Assembly (NCBI RefSeq): GCF_900090275.1
Contig: NZ_LT607755.1
Location: forward strand, 4,526,001 to 4,590,000
Direction: 5' to 3'
Length of the DNA stretch: 64,000 nucleotides
Source of the DNA: Micromonospora zamorensis
Lineage (GTDB): Bacteria > Actinomycetota > Actinomycetes > Mycobacteriales > Micromonosporaceae
Part shown: positions 37,187 to 46,308 of the stretch, one piece after another
How the letters are laid out: the number at the start of each line of letters is the position of its first letter
Numbering within the stretch: the stretch's first letter is position 1
Position numbers and translations under genes: made by a program
The notes under the pieces: model-generated
Told to the model about the DNA's origin: nothing
Database searches by the model: none
The model's input: only the letters and a program-made list of their open reading frames with translations

Positions 37187-38578
37187 GTGAGCGAGCCGAA
37201 CGAAGCGACCTTCGACATTGTCATTCTCGGAGGTGGCAGCGGCGGCTACGCGACCGCGCTGCGCGCCGTCCAGCTGGGCCTGAAGGTCGCGCTGGTCGAG
37301 AAGGGCAAACTCGGCGGCACCTGCCTGCACAACGGTTGCATCCCGACGAAGGCCCTGCTGCACGCCGCCGAGATCGCCGACCAGGCCCGCGAGTCGGAGC
37401 AGTTCGGCGTCAAGGCCGAGCTGATCGGCATCGACATGGCCGGGGTCAACTCGTACAAGGACGGCGTGATCGCCCGCCTTTACAAGGGCCTGCAGGGCAT
37501 GTTGAAGGGCAACAAGGGCATCACGATCGTCGAGGGCCACGGCAAGCTGGTCGGCAAGAACGTGGTCGAGGTGGACGGCAAGCGTTACACCGGCCGCAAC
37601 ATCGTCCTGGCCTCCGGCTCGTACGCGAAGAGCCTGCCCGGCCTGGAGGTCGACGGCGAGCGGATCATCACCAGCGACCACGCCCTCACGATGGACCGGG
37701 TGCCGTCGTCGGTGATCGTGCTCGGTGGCGGCGTGATCGGCGTCGAGTTCGCCAGCGTGTGGAAGTCCTTCGGTGTGGACGTGACGATCGTCGAGGCGCT
37801 GCCCCGGCTGGTCGCTGCCGAGGACGAGGAGTCGTCCAAGGCGCTGGAGCGGGCATTCCGCAAGCGGAAGATCAACTTCAAGGTCGGCAAGCCGTTCGAG
37901 AAGGTCGAGAAGACCGAGAGCGGCGTCAAGCTGACGATCTCCGGCGGCGAGACCGTCGAGGCGGAGCTGCTGCTGGTCGCCGTGGGTCGCGGCCCGAACA
38001 CCGCCAACCTCGGGTACGAGGAGCAGGGCGTCAAGATGGACCGCGGCTACGTGCTGACCGACGAGCGGCTGCGCACCAGCGTGCCGAACGTCTACGCGGT
38101 CGGCGACATCGTGCCCGGCCTCCAGCTCGCGCACCGCGGCTTCCAGCAGGGCATCTTCGTCGCCGAGGAGATCGCCGGGCAGACTCCGGCCGTGATCGAC
38201 GAGGTCGGCATCCCGCGCGTCACCTACTGCGACCCGGAGCTGGCGTCGGTGGGCCTCACCGAGGCCAAGGCCAAGGAGCAGTACGGCGCCGACAAGGTCA
38301 AGACGTACAACTACAACCTGGGTGGCAACGGCAAGAGCCAGATCCTCAAGACCACCGGCTTCGTGAAGCTGGTCCGGGTCGAGGACGGCCCGGTGGTCGG
38401 CGTGCACATGATCGGCGCCCGGGTGGGTGAGCTGATCGGTGAGGCGCAGCTCATCTACAACTGGGAGGCCTACCCGGCGGAGGTCGCCCAGCTCGTGCAC
38501 GCCCACCCGACCCAGAACGAGGCCCTGGGCGAGGCGCACCTGGCCCTCGCCGGCAAGCCGCTGCACGCGCACGCCTGA
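37187..38578 (+). CDS. lpdA: Dihydrolipoyl dehydrogenase
   Basis: A 463-residue FAD disulfide oxidoreductase (E3). FAD motif GGGSGG (15-20), redox pair Cys46/Cys51 in [13 protein letters not shown], second dinucleotide fold [18 protein letters not shown] motif YAVGDIVPG, and the C-terminal His-Glu pair in [10 protein letters not shown]. It reoxidises the lipoyl groups of SucB and other E2 and GcvH proteins. GTG at 37187 has GGGAG 6 nt upstream. sucB follows after 67 bp, so the two are probably one operon. Confidence 0.95.
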   Translation: MSEPNEATFDIVILGGGSGGYATALRAVQLGLKVALVEKGKLGGTCLHNGCIPTKALLHAAEIADQARESEQFGVKAELIGIDMAGVNSYKDGVIARLYKGLQGMLKGNKGITIVEGHGKLVGKNVVEVDGKRYTGRNIVLASGSYAKSLPGLEVDGERIITSDHALTMDRVPSSVIVLGGGVIGVEFASVWKSFGVDVTIVEALPRLVAAEDEESSKALERAFRKRKINFKVGKPFEKVEKTESGVKLTISGGETVEAELLLVAVGRGPNTANLGYEEQGVKMDRGYVLTDERLRTSVPNVYAVGDIVPGLQLAHRGFQQGIFVAEEIAGQTPAVIDEVGIPRVTYCDPELASVGLTEAKAKEQYGADKVKTYNYNLGGNGKSQILKTTGFVKLVRVEDGPVVGVHMIGARVGELIGEAQLIYNWEAYPAEVAQLVHAHPTQNEALGEAHLALAGKPLHAHA

Positions 38579-38645
38579 TCATCCACAACCGCGGCGTCCG
38601 GCGACGGGCGAAGATCCCACCAGGGGAATGAAGGAGTCTCAGAAA

Positions 38646-40499
38646 ATGCCGGTATCGGTCACCATGCCCCGGCTCGGCGAGAGCGTCACCGAGGGCACCG
38701 TCACTCGCTGGCTCAAGCAGGAGGGCGACACGGTCGAGGTCGACGAGCCCCTGCTCGAGGTCTCCACCGACAAGGTCGACACCGAGATCCCGTCGCCCGC
38801 TGCCGGCGTGCTGAGCCGGATCGTGGTCGGTGAGGACGAGACCGCCGAGGTGGGCAGCGAGCTGGCTGTCATCTCCGGTGAGGGCGAGTCGACCGGCGGT
38901 GGCGAGGCCGCCCCGCAGGAGCAGGCCCCGGCCGAGGAGGTCGAGCCGGCCGCCGAGCCGACGGCCGCCGCCGAGGGCACCGCCGACGAGGTGGCCCAGG
39001 ACGAGGTGCCGGCCGAGGCCCCGACCGAGGCGCCGGCTCCGGCCGCCGCTTCCTCGGGCGAGGGCACCGCGGTGAAGATGCCGGCCCTGGGTGAGAGCGT
39101 CACCGAGGGCACTGTCACCCGCTGGCTGAAGCAGGTCGGCGAGACCATCGAGGTCGACGAGCCGCTGCTGGAGGTCTCCACCGACAAGGTGGACACCGAG
39201 ATCCCGTCGCCGGTCGCCGGCACTGTGCTGGAGATCAAGGTCGCCGAGGACGAGACCGCCGACGTCGGCGCCGACCTGGCGATCATCGGCGTTGCCGGTG
39301 CGGCCCCCGCCGAGGCCAAGCCCGAGCCGAAGCCCGAGCCGAAGCCCGAGCCGAAGGCGGAGGCCAAGCCGGCGCCGAAGGCCGAGCCGAAGGTCGAGGA
39401 GCCGACCCCCGGCATGTCGTACAACGAGCCGGCCGCGGAGACCGAGAGCTCGGCGCAGCCGGCGAAGACCGAGCAGGCCTCGCAGCCTGCCGCGCCGGCC
39501 TCGACGCCGCCGCGTCCGTCCGCCCCGGCGCAGGGTGGCGGCGAGGAGGCCGCCGGGTACGTGACCCCGCTGGTGCGCAAGCTGGCCGGTGAGCACGGCG
39601 TCGACCTGTCCTCGCTCAACGGCACCGGTGTGGGTGGCCGGATCCGCAAGCAGGACGTGCTGGAGGCCGCCGAGAAGGCGAAGGCCGCCAAGGCCGCCCC
39701 CGCTGCCGCACAGCCGGCCGCCGCACCGTCGGCGGCCCCGGCCAAGCCGGCCGAGAAGCCGCAGCCGAGCAGCAAGCGGGGCACCACCGAGAAGCTGCCG
39801 CGCATCCGGGCGACCATCGCCAAGCGGATGCAGCAGTCGCTGCACGAGACGGCCCAGCTCACCACCGTGGTCGAGGTGGACGTCACCCGGGTCGCCAGGT
39901 TGCGGACGCGGGCGAAGGAGTCGTTCCAGGCCAAGCACGGCGTGAAGCTGTCCTTCCTGCCGTTCTTCGCGCTCGCCGCCATCGAGGCGCTCCAGACGTA
40001 CCCGATCGTCCAGGCCAGCATGGACCTGGAAGGTGGCACGATCACCTACCCGGCGGCCGAGCACCTGGGCGTCGCCGTGGACACCGAGCGCGGGCTGCTC
40101 GTGCCGGTCATCCACAACGCCGGTGAGCTCAACATGGGCGGCATCGCCAAGCGGATCGCCGACCTGGCCGAGCGCACCCGGGCCAACAAGATCACCCCGG
40201 ACGAGATGGCCGGGGCGACCTTCACGGTGACCAACACGGGCAGCCGGGGCGCGCTCTTCGACACCCCGATCGTGCCGTCGCCGCAGTCGGCGATGCTCGG
40301 CACGGGCGCCGTGGTCAAGCGGCCGGTCGTGGTCAACGACCCGGAGCTGGGCGAGGTCGTCGCGATCCGGTCGATGGTCTACCTGGCCATGTCCTACGAC
40401 CACCGGCTGATCGACGGCGCCGACGCCGCTCGCTTCCTGACCGCGGTCAAGGAGCGGCTGGAGGCCGGCAACTTCGAGTCGGAGCTGGGCCTGGCCTGA
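38646..40499 (+). CDS. sucB: 2-oxo acid dehydrogenase E2 (dihydrolipoyl acyltransferase)
   Basis: 617 residues with two lipoyl domains (DKVDT with Lys43, and Lys181), Ala/Pro/Glu-rich linkers, a peripheral-subunit-binding domain ([21 protein letters not shown]...) and the catalytic domain ending in [14 protein letters not shown] with the active His near 586. It corresponds to mycobacterial DlaT (Rv2215), which serves the pyruvate dehydrogenase complex; the name sucB follows common annotation. AAGGAG at 38631-38636 fits the ATG at 38646. An ATG at 38628 is the alternative. Its lipoyl groups are made by LipB/LipA further on. Confidence 0.93.
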   Translation: MPVSVTMPRLGESVTEGTVTRWLKQEGDTVEVDEPLLEVSTDKVDTEIPSPAAGVLSRIVVGEDETAEVGSELAVISGEGESTGGGEAAPQEQAPAEEVEPAAEPTAAAEGTADEVAQDEVPAEAPTEAPAPAAASSGEGTAVKMPALGESVTEGTVTRWLKQVGETIEVDEPLLEVSTDKVDTEIPSPVAGTVLEIKVAEDETADVGADLAIIGVAGAAPAEAKPEPKPEPKPEPKAEAKPAPKAEPKVEEPTPGMSYNEPAAETESSAQPAKTEQASQPAAPASTPPRPSAPAQGGGEEAAGYVTPLVRKLAGEHGVDLSSLNGTGVGGRIRKQDVLEAAEKAKAAKAAPAAAQPAAAPSAAPAKPAEKPQPSSKRGTTEKLPRIRATIAKRMQQSLHETAQLTTVVEVDVTRVARLRTRAKESFQAKHGVKLSFLPFFALAAIEALQTYPIVQASMDLEGGTITYPAAEHLGVAVDTERGLLVPVIHNAGELNMGGIAKRIADLAERTRANKITPDEMAGATFTVTNTGSRGALFDTPIVPSPQSAMLGTGAVVKRPVVVNDPELGEVVAIRSMVYLAMSYDHRLIDGADAARFLTAVKERLEAGNFESELGLA

Positions 40500-40513
40500 T
40501 CAGCCCGCAACGC

Positions 40514-40552
40514 CGAGAGGGCGCCCCGGTCGTCGACCGGGGCGCCCTCTCG
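40514..40552. terminator. Terminator between sucB and the convergent SDR gene
   Basis: A perfect 18-bp stem (CGAGAGGGCGCCCCGGTC and its complement) with a 3-nt loop, 14 bp after the sucB stop codon and 9 bp before the opposing stop. Confidence 0.9.
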
Positions 40553-40561
40553 TGTGCGTCC

Positions 40562-41497
40562 TCAGGCCTTGAGCAGCGCGGTCGACACCTTCCAGAGCCG
40601 CTCGGCGGCATCCGGGTCCAGCGCGTACGCGGCGACTCCCGTCCGCCCGCCGGGCTGGGCGGGGGCGGCCTCCTGACAGTCCTCGAAGTAGCGCCCGCCC
40701 ACACCGTCGAGCAGTGGCGACGTGGCGACCAGCACCGAGGTGGCGGCGCCCTGTTCGACGGTCTTCCAGGCCGCCGCGTTGCCCGCGCGCAGCCGGTCCA
40801 GTTCCTCCTCGCTGACGTAGCGCTGGAGGTTGGTCCGGATCGCGCCGGGCATCAGCGAGTTGGCCGTGATGCCGTCGTCGGCCCAGAGCCGGGACGCCTC
40901 GACGGCGAACAGCACGTTGGCCGTCTTGGACTGCCCGTACGCCTGCCACGGCTCGTACTCCCGCTGGTCGTACTGGATGTCCTCGAAGACCACCGGTGAG
41001 CGCAGGTGGGCGGCGGAGCTGACCGAGACGATCCTGGCCCCGTCGCCGGACGCGAGTGCCGGGCGCAGCCCGGTGGCGAGCGCGAAGTGGCCCAGGTGGT
41101 TCGTGGCGAACTGCATCTCCCAGCCCTGCGGGGTGCGGGACAGGGGCGCGGCCATGATGCCGGCGTTGTTGACCAGGATGTGCAGCGGTCCGTCCCAGTT
41201 GGCGACGAAGTCGGCGATCGAACCCTGGTCGGCGAGGTCGAGCGGGGCGACCAGGACGCGGTCGTTGCCGGTGGTGCCGGTGATGTCGTCGGCGGCCTTG
41301 TGGCCGGCGTCGGGGTTGCGGACGGCCAGGGTGACCTCCGCGCCGGCGCTGGCCAGGGCGCGGGCGGTTTCCACGCCGATGCCGGACGACCCGCCGGTGA
41401 CGATCGCCCGCCGCCGGACGAGGTCCACACCCCGGATCACGTCCATGGCCGTGGAGGTATGGGCGAACGAGGTGGTGATCGGGTTGTTCGTCGTCAT
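40562..41497 (-). CDS. Short-chain dehydrogenase/reductase
   Basis: A 311-residue NAD(P)-dependent oxidoreductase of the retinol-dehydrogenase/WWOX-like SDR branch. Cofactor motif TGGSSGIG (34-41), NNAG in ILVNNAGIM, the catalytic Ser in SVSSAAHL, and Tyr/Lys in YGQSKTAN are all intact. AAGGATGG ahead of the ATG at 41497 supports the start; upstream frame would overlap the divergent LtrA promoter. The substrate is unknown. Confidence 0.88.
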   Translation of the reverse strand: MTTNNPITTSFAHTSTAMDVIRGVDLVRRRAIVTGGSSGIGVETARALASAGAEVTLAVRNPDAGHKAADDITGTTGNDRVLVAPLDLADQGSIADFVANWDGPLHILVNNAGIMAAPLSRTPQGWEMQFATNHLGHFALATGLRPALASGDGARIVSVSSAAHLRSPVVFEDIQYDQREYEPWQAYGQSKTANVLFAVEASRLWADDGITANSLMPGAIRTNLQRYVSEEELDRLRAGNAAAWKTVEQGAATSVLVATSPLLDGVGGRYFEDCQEAAPAQPGGRTGVAAYALDPDAAERLWKVSTALLKA

Positions 41498-41651
41498 GAT
41501 CCATCCTTGTCCAGGGTGGGTCGGACCGACCGGCCCGCTGCCGGAGGCGGTAGTCCCGGTGTTTTCCCGAGCCGGACCGGAGGTAACGCCGGACACCGTC
41601 GCCATCGCCGTTCAGACCTCCGAGCAGGCCGGACGCTGCCAGAGTGGGATC

Positions 41652-42989
41652 GTGGGCGGCTACCGGCGGGGTGGACAGCTGGGACCGGCCGTCCCGATTG
41701 CTCCCGGTGCCCGCGTGGACAAGTTCGAGGTCTTCTTCGACCTGGTCTTCGTCTTCTCGTTCTTCATCATCACGCGGGCGACCGCCGCCAACATCTCCGG
41801 CCGGCAGCTGTTGCACGCCGCTCTGGTGCTCGCCGTGCTCTGGTGGATCTGGGTGGTGCACAGCCTGGTGGCCACCCGGGTCCGGCTCGGCGAGGGCTAC
41901 GTCCCGGTGCTCATGGTGATCGCAATGGTCGCCCTGTTCGCGTTCGCGCTGGCGCTGCCGCAGGCCTTCAACGACCCGAAGGGGAGCGCCGCCGGCCCGA
42001 TGCTGGTGGCCACCAGCTACGTCGTGGTTCGCGGCATCCACTGGATCCTCTACCAGCATGTGGTGCGGGACAGCCCGCAGGAGCGGCGGCAACTGCGGCG
42101 CTTCGCCCCGGAGCTGGCGGTGAGCATCGTGCTGCTGCTGGCCGCCGCGCTGATTCCGCCGCAGATCACCAACCCCGACCAGGCCGCCATGGTGCGCGAC
42201 GGACTGTGGATCACCGTGGTGGTGGTGCAGTACGCCACCGGCTTCATCGTCGGCACCTGGGGCTGGGGGGTGACCAGCGCCGAGCACTGGACGGAGCGCT
42301 ACGACCTCATCCTGATCATCGCGCTGGGCGAGTCCATCATCTCCACCGGGGTGGGCGGCAATCTGCTCGGCAAGCCGGTGACCTGGCCGGCGGTGGCTGC
42401 CGCGGCGCTCGGCATCGTGGTCACCGCCGCCCTGTGGTGGGCGCACTTCGACTTCATCGGGCCGGCCGCCCGGATCGCCCTGCACGCGGCGGAGGGCGCC
42501 CCCCGGGTGGCCATGGCCCGCGACGCGTACGCGTACCTCTACCTGCCGATGATCGCCGGGGTGATCCTCTTTTCCATCGGCAACGAGGAGGTTCTGCACG
42601 AGATCACTGATCCGGCCGGCGGGATCGCCGAGAAGGTCGAGGGACCGGCCGTGCCGATGCTCTTCGGCGGGTTGATCTGCTACTTCGCCGTCAACCTGTT
42701 GTTCCAGCTGCGCACCCTGCACACCGTCAGCTGGACCCGCGTCGGCGTCATCGTGGTGCTCACCGCGGCCCTCCCGGTCGGTCAGCACCTGCCGGCGCTG
42801 GGCGCGCTCACCCTCGCGACAGTGATCTGCGTGGCGCTGGTGGCCGTGGAGGTGATGGTGATGTCGGATTCCCGGCACGCGTTGCGCTCCGCCGTCTTCC
42901 AGGAGCGGACCAGCCACGAGGCCCACGAGGCCGCCTGGCGGGCGCGCTGGCACGACGTCCGGGAGACCGACGAGCCAACCACGCCGTGA
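41652..42989 (+). CDS. Low-temperature-requirement A (LtrA) family membrane protein
   Basis: A 445-residue protein with about twelve predicted helices. The LtrA family start motif is present: KFEVFFDLVFVFSFFIITR; later ALGESIIS and AALWWAHFDF are also typical. Function is unknown; the name comes from a Listeria mutant with poor growth in cold. GTG at 41652 is the first start consistent with the family N-terminus and stands 6 nt after CAGAGT, a weak -10. It diverges from the SDR gene. Confidence 0.82.
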   Translation: MGGYRRGGQLGPAVPIAPGARVDKFEVFFDLVFVFSFFIITRATAANISGRQLLHAALVLAVLWWIWVVHSLVATRVRLGEGYVPVLMVIAMVALFAFALALPQAFNDPKGSAAGPMLVATSYVVVRGIHWILYQHVVRDSPQERRQLRRFAPELAVSIVLLLAAALIPPQITNPDQAAMVRDGLWITVVVVQYATGFIVGTWGWGVTSAEHWTERYDLILIIALGESIISTGVGGNLLGKPVTWPAVAAAALGIVVTAALWWAHFDFIGPAARIALHAAEGAPRVAMARDAYAYLYLPMIAGVILFSIGNEEVLHEITDPAGGIAEKVEGPAVPMLFGGLICYFAVNLLFQLRTLHTVSWTRVGVIVVLTAALPVGQHLPALGALTLATVICVALVAVEVMVMSDSRHALRSAVFQERTSHEAHEAAWRARWHDVRETDEPTTP

Positions 42990-43045
42990 TCGGTTCGGGA
43001 TAGACTCCGGCGCAGCGTCGCGGTGTACCCGGCACGAAGGCCGCC

Positions 43046-43570
43046 GTGGGCATGGAGGCGCGGGGACAGCATGGGACAAACGTGCACCCGACCGGTTCAC
43101 CGGCCGACCGGCTCGCCGCCGTCGGCAATCAAATGATCGAGATCCACCTCTGGCTCAGGGCGGAACTGACCCGTCTCCGGGCAAACCTCGACGCCCCGTC
43201 CCGGGACCTGCGGGCGCACTGCCTGACCTTCTGCGCCGCACTGGGCCGACACCACACCGGCGAGGACGCGGGCGCGTTCCGGCTGCTGGCCGAGCAGGTC
43301 CCCGAACTACGCCCGGTCATCGCGAACCTGATCACCGATCACGAGGTGGTGGCGGGGATCCTGGAGCGGGTCGAGGCGCTGCTCGCCGGCGACACGGCGG
43401 TGCCCCTCGCCCAGGTGCGCGGCGAGCTGGACGGGTTGGCCGCCCTGCTGGAGTCGCACTTCCGTTACGAGGAGAAGCGGTTGGTCTCCGCGCTGAACGC
43501 GCTCACCGGCCGGCCCGGGACGGCCGAGGAACTCCTCGGTCTGACCGTGCCTCCGCAGGTCACCGACTGA
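43046..43570 (+). CDS. Hemerythrin-like HHE domain protein
   Basis: About 174 residues with a four-helix bundle carrying likely di-iron ligands: His in EIHLWLRAEL, His-His and Glu in RHHTGEDAGAF, His in TDHEVV, and His plus Glu in SHFRYEEKRL. Such proteins bind O2 or NO, or sense redox state. The start is uncertain among GTG 43046, ATG 43052 and GTG 43082. TAGACT at 43001-43006 may be the -10. Its end overlaps the convergent MerR gene by 11 bp. Confidence 0.8.
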   Translation: MGMEARGQHGTNVHPTGSPADRLAAVGNQMIEIHLWLRAELTRLRANLDAPSRDLRAHCLTFCAALGRHHTGEDAGAFRLLAEQVPELRPVIANLITDHEVVAGILERVEALLAGDTAVPLAQVRGELDGLAALLESHFRYEEKRLVSALNALTGRPGTAEELLGLTVPPQVTD

Positions 43571-43979
43571 CGGCCGGGTCGGTCCGGTTGGCGGTGGGCC
43601 GCTCGGCCTCCGGCGCCGGCCCGGGCAGCCGCTCGTAGAAGCGGATCTTCTCCCGCAGGTGCTCGTACTGGCGGCTCAGCAGGAGCATCTGCTCCTCGAC
43701 CCGAGCCGCGTGCTGTTTCAGCAGCTCCCGCCGCTCGTCGACGGTGTGGTCGCCTTCGCGGGCCAGCTCCGCGTAGCGGCACATCTGGGCGATCGGCATC
43801 CCGGTGTCGCGCAGACAGCGAAACAGAACCAGCCAGCCGAGGTCGTCGTCGGTGAAGACCCGCTGACCGCCCGTCGTCCGGCCCACGTCTGCGAGCAGGC
43901 CGATCTTCTCGTAGTAGCGCAGGGTGTCGAGGCTGAAGCCGCTGCGGCGGGCAGCCTCCGCGGGGGCGTAACCGCTCAT
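43560..43979 (-). CDS. MerR-family transcriptional regulator
   Basis: 139 residues: an N-terminal winged HTH (YAPAEAARRSGFSLDTLRYYEKIGLL), the second wing (TGGQRVFTDDDLGWLVLFRCLRDTGMPI) and a long coiled-coil (about 85-125). There are no metal-binding cysteines, so it belongs to the AdhR/NmlR-like group that responds to electrophiles or organic compounds rather than metals. It is divergent from an aldo/keto reductase whose promoter has the stretched spacing typical of MerR control. Confidence 0.9.
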   Translation of the reverse strand: MSGYAPAEAARRSGFSLDTLRYYEKIGLLADVGRTTGGQRVFTDDDLGWLVLFRCLRDTGMPIAQMCRYAELAREGDHTVDERRELLKQHAARVEEQMLLLSRQYEHLREKIRFYERLPGPAPEAERPTANRTDPAVSR

Positions 43980-43995
43980 GTCGAGATCGTAGTGC

Positions 43996-44026
43996 TTGAC
44001 CTGGAGCGCACTCCAGGTTGGAGGCT
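43996..44026 (+). promoter_or_regulatory. MerR-type promoter/operator of the aldo/keto reductase gene
   Basis: -35 TTGACC (43996-44001) and -10 GAGGCT (44021-44026) are 19 bp apart. Between them is a perfect inverted repeat ACCTGGAG-CGCA-CTCCAGGT (43999-44018). The ATG begins 7 nt after the -10, so the transcript would be leaderless. Confidence 0.75.
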
Positions 44027-44033
44027 GGTGACC

Positions 44034-45032
44034 ATGACGACGACACGAACGCTGGGGCGCAGCGGCATCGAGGTGAGCGCGATCGGGATGGGGTGCTGGG
44101 CGATCGGTGGCCCGCTCTGGGGTGATGGCGGGCAGCCGTTCGGCTGGGGCGAGGTCGACGACGACGAGTCGATCCGCACCATCCACCGGGCAATCGAGCT
44201 TGGGGTGACCCTGTTCGACACGGCCAGCAACTACGGCGCCGGGCACAGCGAGCGGATCCTCGGCCGGGCCCTGGCCGGCCGGCGCGACAGCGCGGTGATC
44301 GCCACCAAGTTCGGCAACGTCAGCGAGGAGGCCACCCGGCGGGCGCTCGGCACCGACGCCAGCCCGGCCTTCGCGGTACGCAGCCTGGAGGACTCGCTGC
44401 GCCGCCTCGGCACCGACCACGTCGACCTCTACCAACTGCACCTCAACGACCTGCCGGTGCCCGCCGCACTCGATCTGGTCGACACCCTGGAGGCCCTGGT
44501 CGACCAGGGCAAGATCCGGGCGTACGGGTGGAGCACCGACAACCCCGCCTCGGCGGAGGCGTTCGCGGCGGCCGGCCCGCACTGCGCCGCCATCCAGCAC
44601 GACGAGTCGGTGCTGCGCGACAACGCGGCGGTGCTGGCGGTCTGCGACAGCCACGACCTGGCCAGCCTCAACCGCGGGCCGCTGGCGATGGGGCTGCTCA
44701 CCGGGTCGACCCGGGCCGTCGGGGCGGACGACGTGCGCGGGCGGGCGCCGGAGTGGCTGGAGTGGTTCACCGACGGCCGGCCGACACCGCGCTGGGCGGC
44801 CCGGGTGGAGCAGGTCCGCGCGGCGCTCACCGCCGACGGACGGACCCTCGCACAGGGCGCGCTGGGCTGGCTGCTGGCGCGCAGCCCGCGTACCGTGCCG
44901 ATCCCCGGCCTGCGCACGGTGGCCCAGGCCGAGGAGAACCTGGCGACCCTGACGCTCGGCCCGCTGAGCGCCGAGACGTACGCCGAGGTGGAGCGACTGC
45001 TCGCCGACCTGCGCCCGGCCCACGCGGCCTGA
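44034..45032 (+). CDS. Aldo/keto reductase under MerR control
   Basis: 332 residues. Catalytic Asp/Tyr in FDTASNYGAGHSE, Lys in IATKFGN and His in YQLHLND are present; the C-terminal cofactor site reads VPIPGLRTVAQAEENL. It reduces aldehydes or ketones with NADPH. The divergent MerR gene and the operator between them suggest induction by a reactive compound that the enzyme detoxifies. It is only distantly similar to the aldo/keto reductase at 25535, so this is not a recent duplication. Confidence 0.9.
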   Translation: MTTTRTLGRSGIEVSAIGMGCWAIGGPLWGDGGQPFGWGEVDDDESIRTIHRAIELGVTLFDTASNYGAGHSERILGRALAGRRDSAVIATKFGNVSEEATRRALGTDASPAFAVRSLEDSLRRLGTDHVDLYQLHLNDLPVPAALDLVDTLEALVDQGKIRAYGWSTDNPASAEAFAAAGPHCAAIQHDESVLRDNAAVLAVCDSHDLASLNRGPLAMGLLTGSTRAVGADDVRGRAPEWLEWFTDGRPTPRWAARVEQVRAALTADGRTLAQGALGWLLARSPRTVPIPGLRTVAQAEENLATLTLGPLSAETYAEVERLLADLRPAHAA

Positions 45033-45058
45033 CCGCCGCGGCCCACGCCCGGGCGCCG

Positions 45059-45232
45059 TCACCGGAAGTCGTCCGCGTGCTCGGCGGCCCACTGCCGGAA
45101 CGTGCGCCCGGGGCGTCCGGTCACCTGCTCGACGTCCGGGGCGACCCAGCCGTTGCCGTCGGGACAGCGCCCCATCTCCAGGAACCACTCGATCACCTCG
45201 GTCGGGTAGAGGGTTCCGTCGCGAATTCGCTC
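45059..45232 (-). pseudogene. C-terminal remnant of an NAD(P)-binding (NmrA-like) protein
   Basis: About 55 codons on the minus strand (YPTEVIEWFLEMG..., VEQVTGRPGRTFRQWAAEHADDF) look like the conserved end of NmrA-like NAD(P)-binding proteins. No start codon, Shine-Dalgarno or Rossmann motif precedes it. Upstream the frame enters non-protein-like sequence next to the SDR39U1 gene. It is best read as the remains of a gene whose 5' part was deleted. Confidence 0.55.
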
Positions 45233-45299
45233 ACCGGAACGCCCCCGCCACCGGCGGCCCCGCGCATCTCCCGGTGGCGTTCTGGACGAAGATGGGGGT

Positions 45300-46199
45300 A
45301 TGCGCATCCTTCTGGCCGGCGCGTCCGGCTTCCTCGGCACGCGGCTGGCCGACCGGCTCACGGCGGACGGGCACCAGATCACCCGGCTGGTCCGTCGGCC
45401 GCCGCGCGACCCGCAGGAGCGGCGGTGGGATCCCGCCGCCGGGCAGCTCGACCCGGCCGTGGTCGCCGAGGCGGACGCGGTGATCAACCTCGCCGGCGCG
45501 GGCGTCGGCGACAAGCGCTGGAACGACGACTACCGGCGGTTGATCCGGACCAGCCGGGTGGACAGCACCACCACACTGGCGACCACCATCGCCGGGCTTC
45601 CCGCCGCCGACCGACCACGGGTGTTGCTCAACTCCTCGGCGGTTGGGTGGTACGGCAACACCGGTGACCGGGCCGTCGAGGAGGACGCGCCGGCCGGCGA
45701 GGGCTTCCTGGCCGACGTCTGCCGGGTGTGGGAGGCCGCGACCCGGCCAGCCGAGGACGCCGGGGTACGCGTCATCCGGATGCGCACCGGCCTGCCACTG
45801 GACCGCGACGGCGGGCTGCTCAAGCCGCAGCTCTTGCCATTCAAGCTGGGCATCGCCGGCCGGCTGGGCAGCGGCCGGCAGTGGCTGCCGTGGATCTCGT
45901 TGGCCGACTGGCTGGGCGCGACCCTCTTCCTGCTGGACCACGACGAGGTCGCCGGCCCGGTCAACGTGGTGGGGCCGAACCCGGTGACGAACGCCGAGTT
46001 CACCCGCGAGCTGGCCCGACAGCTGCACCGCCCGGCGATCATCCCGATCCCCGCGCTGGCGCTCAAGGTGGCCCTCGGCGGCTTCTCCCACGAGGCCCTG
46101 ACCAGCACCCGCGTCCTCCCCGGCGTCCTGACGAGAGCCGCCTACCGCTACCAGCACCCCACCCTGCCCGAAGCCCTCCAGGCGGCCCTGACCCCCTGA
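45300..46199 (+). CDS. TIGR01777/SDR39U1-family epimerase-like protein
   Basis: 299 residues. N-terminal Rossmann motif GASGFLGTRL, then DAVINLAGAGVGDKRW, SSAVGWYGNTGDRAVEED, and PWISLADWLGATLFLLDH, which together define the SDR39U1 (YfcH-like) family. A C-terminal DUF1731-type segment (PIPALALKVALGGFSHEAL) completes it. The molecular role is unknown; some relatives affect cell division or heme metabolism. The gene lies between sucB and lipB, as does Rv2216 in M. tuberculosis. Confidence 0.88.
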   Translation: MRILLAGASGFLGTRLADRLTADGHQITRLVRRPPRDPQERRWDPAAGQLDPAVVAEADAVINLAGAGVGDKRWNDDYRRLIRTSRVDSTTTLATTIAGLPAADRPRVLLNSSAVGWYGNTGDRAVEEDAPAGEGFLADVCRVWEAATRPAEDAGVRVIRMRTGLPLDRDGGLLKPQLLPFKLGIAGRLGSGRQWLPWISLADWLGATLFLLDHDEVAGPVNVVGPNPVTNAEFTRELARQLHRPAIIPIPALALKVALGGFSHEALTSTRVLPGVLTRAAYRYQHPTLPEALQAALTP

Positions 46200-46230
46200 C
46201 CCGAGCCCCGCCGACGCCGACGCCGACGCG

Positions 46231-46290
46231 GTTGATCAAGAGGTTTGCGTCATCCGGGAGCCGGAATCTGACGCAAACCTCTTGATCAAC
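46231..46290. repeat. Intergenic perfect palindrome, TGATCAAGAGG family, copy 2
   Basis: Arms are perfect over 22 bp and contain the same TGATCAAGAGGTTTGCGTCA as the copy at 33686; the centre is again 16 nt but differs in sequence. It lies between the convergent SDR39U1 and esterase genes. Confidence 0.9.
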
Positions 46291-46308
46291 AGGGCCTGGG
46301 GCGCGGGG

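Noticed and set aside
40500..43100. 866-codon minus-strand frame across the SDR and LtrA genes
   Set aside because: It covers the SDR gene in another phase and runs antisense through LtrA. Composition is Arg/Pro/Gly-rich with no motif.
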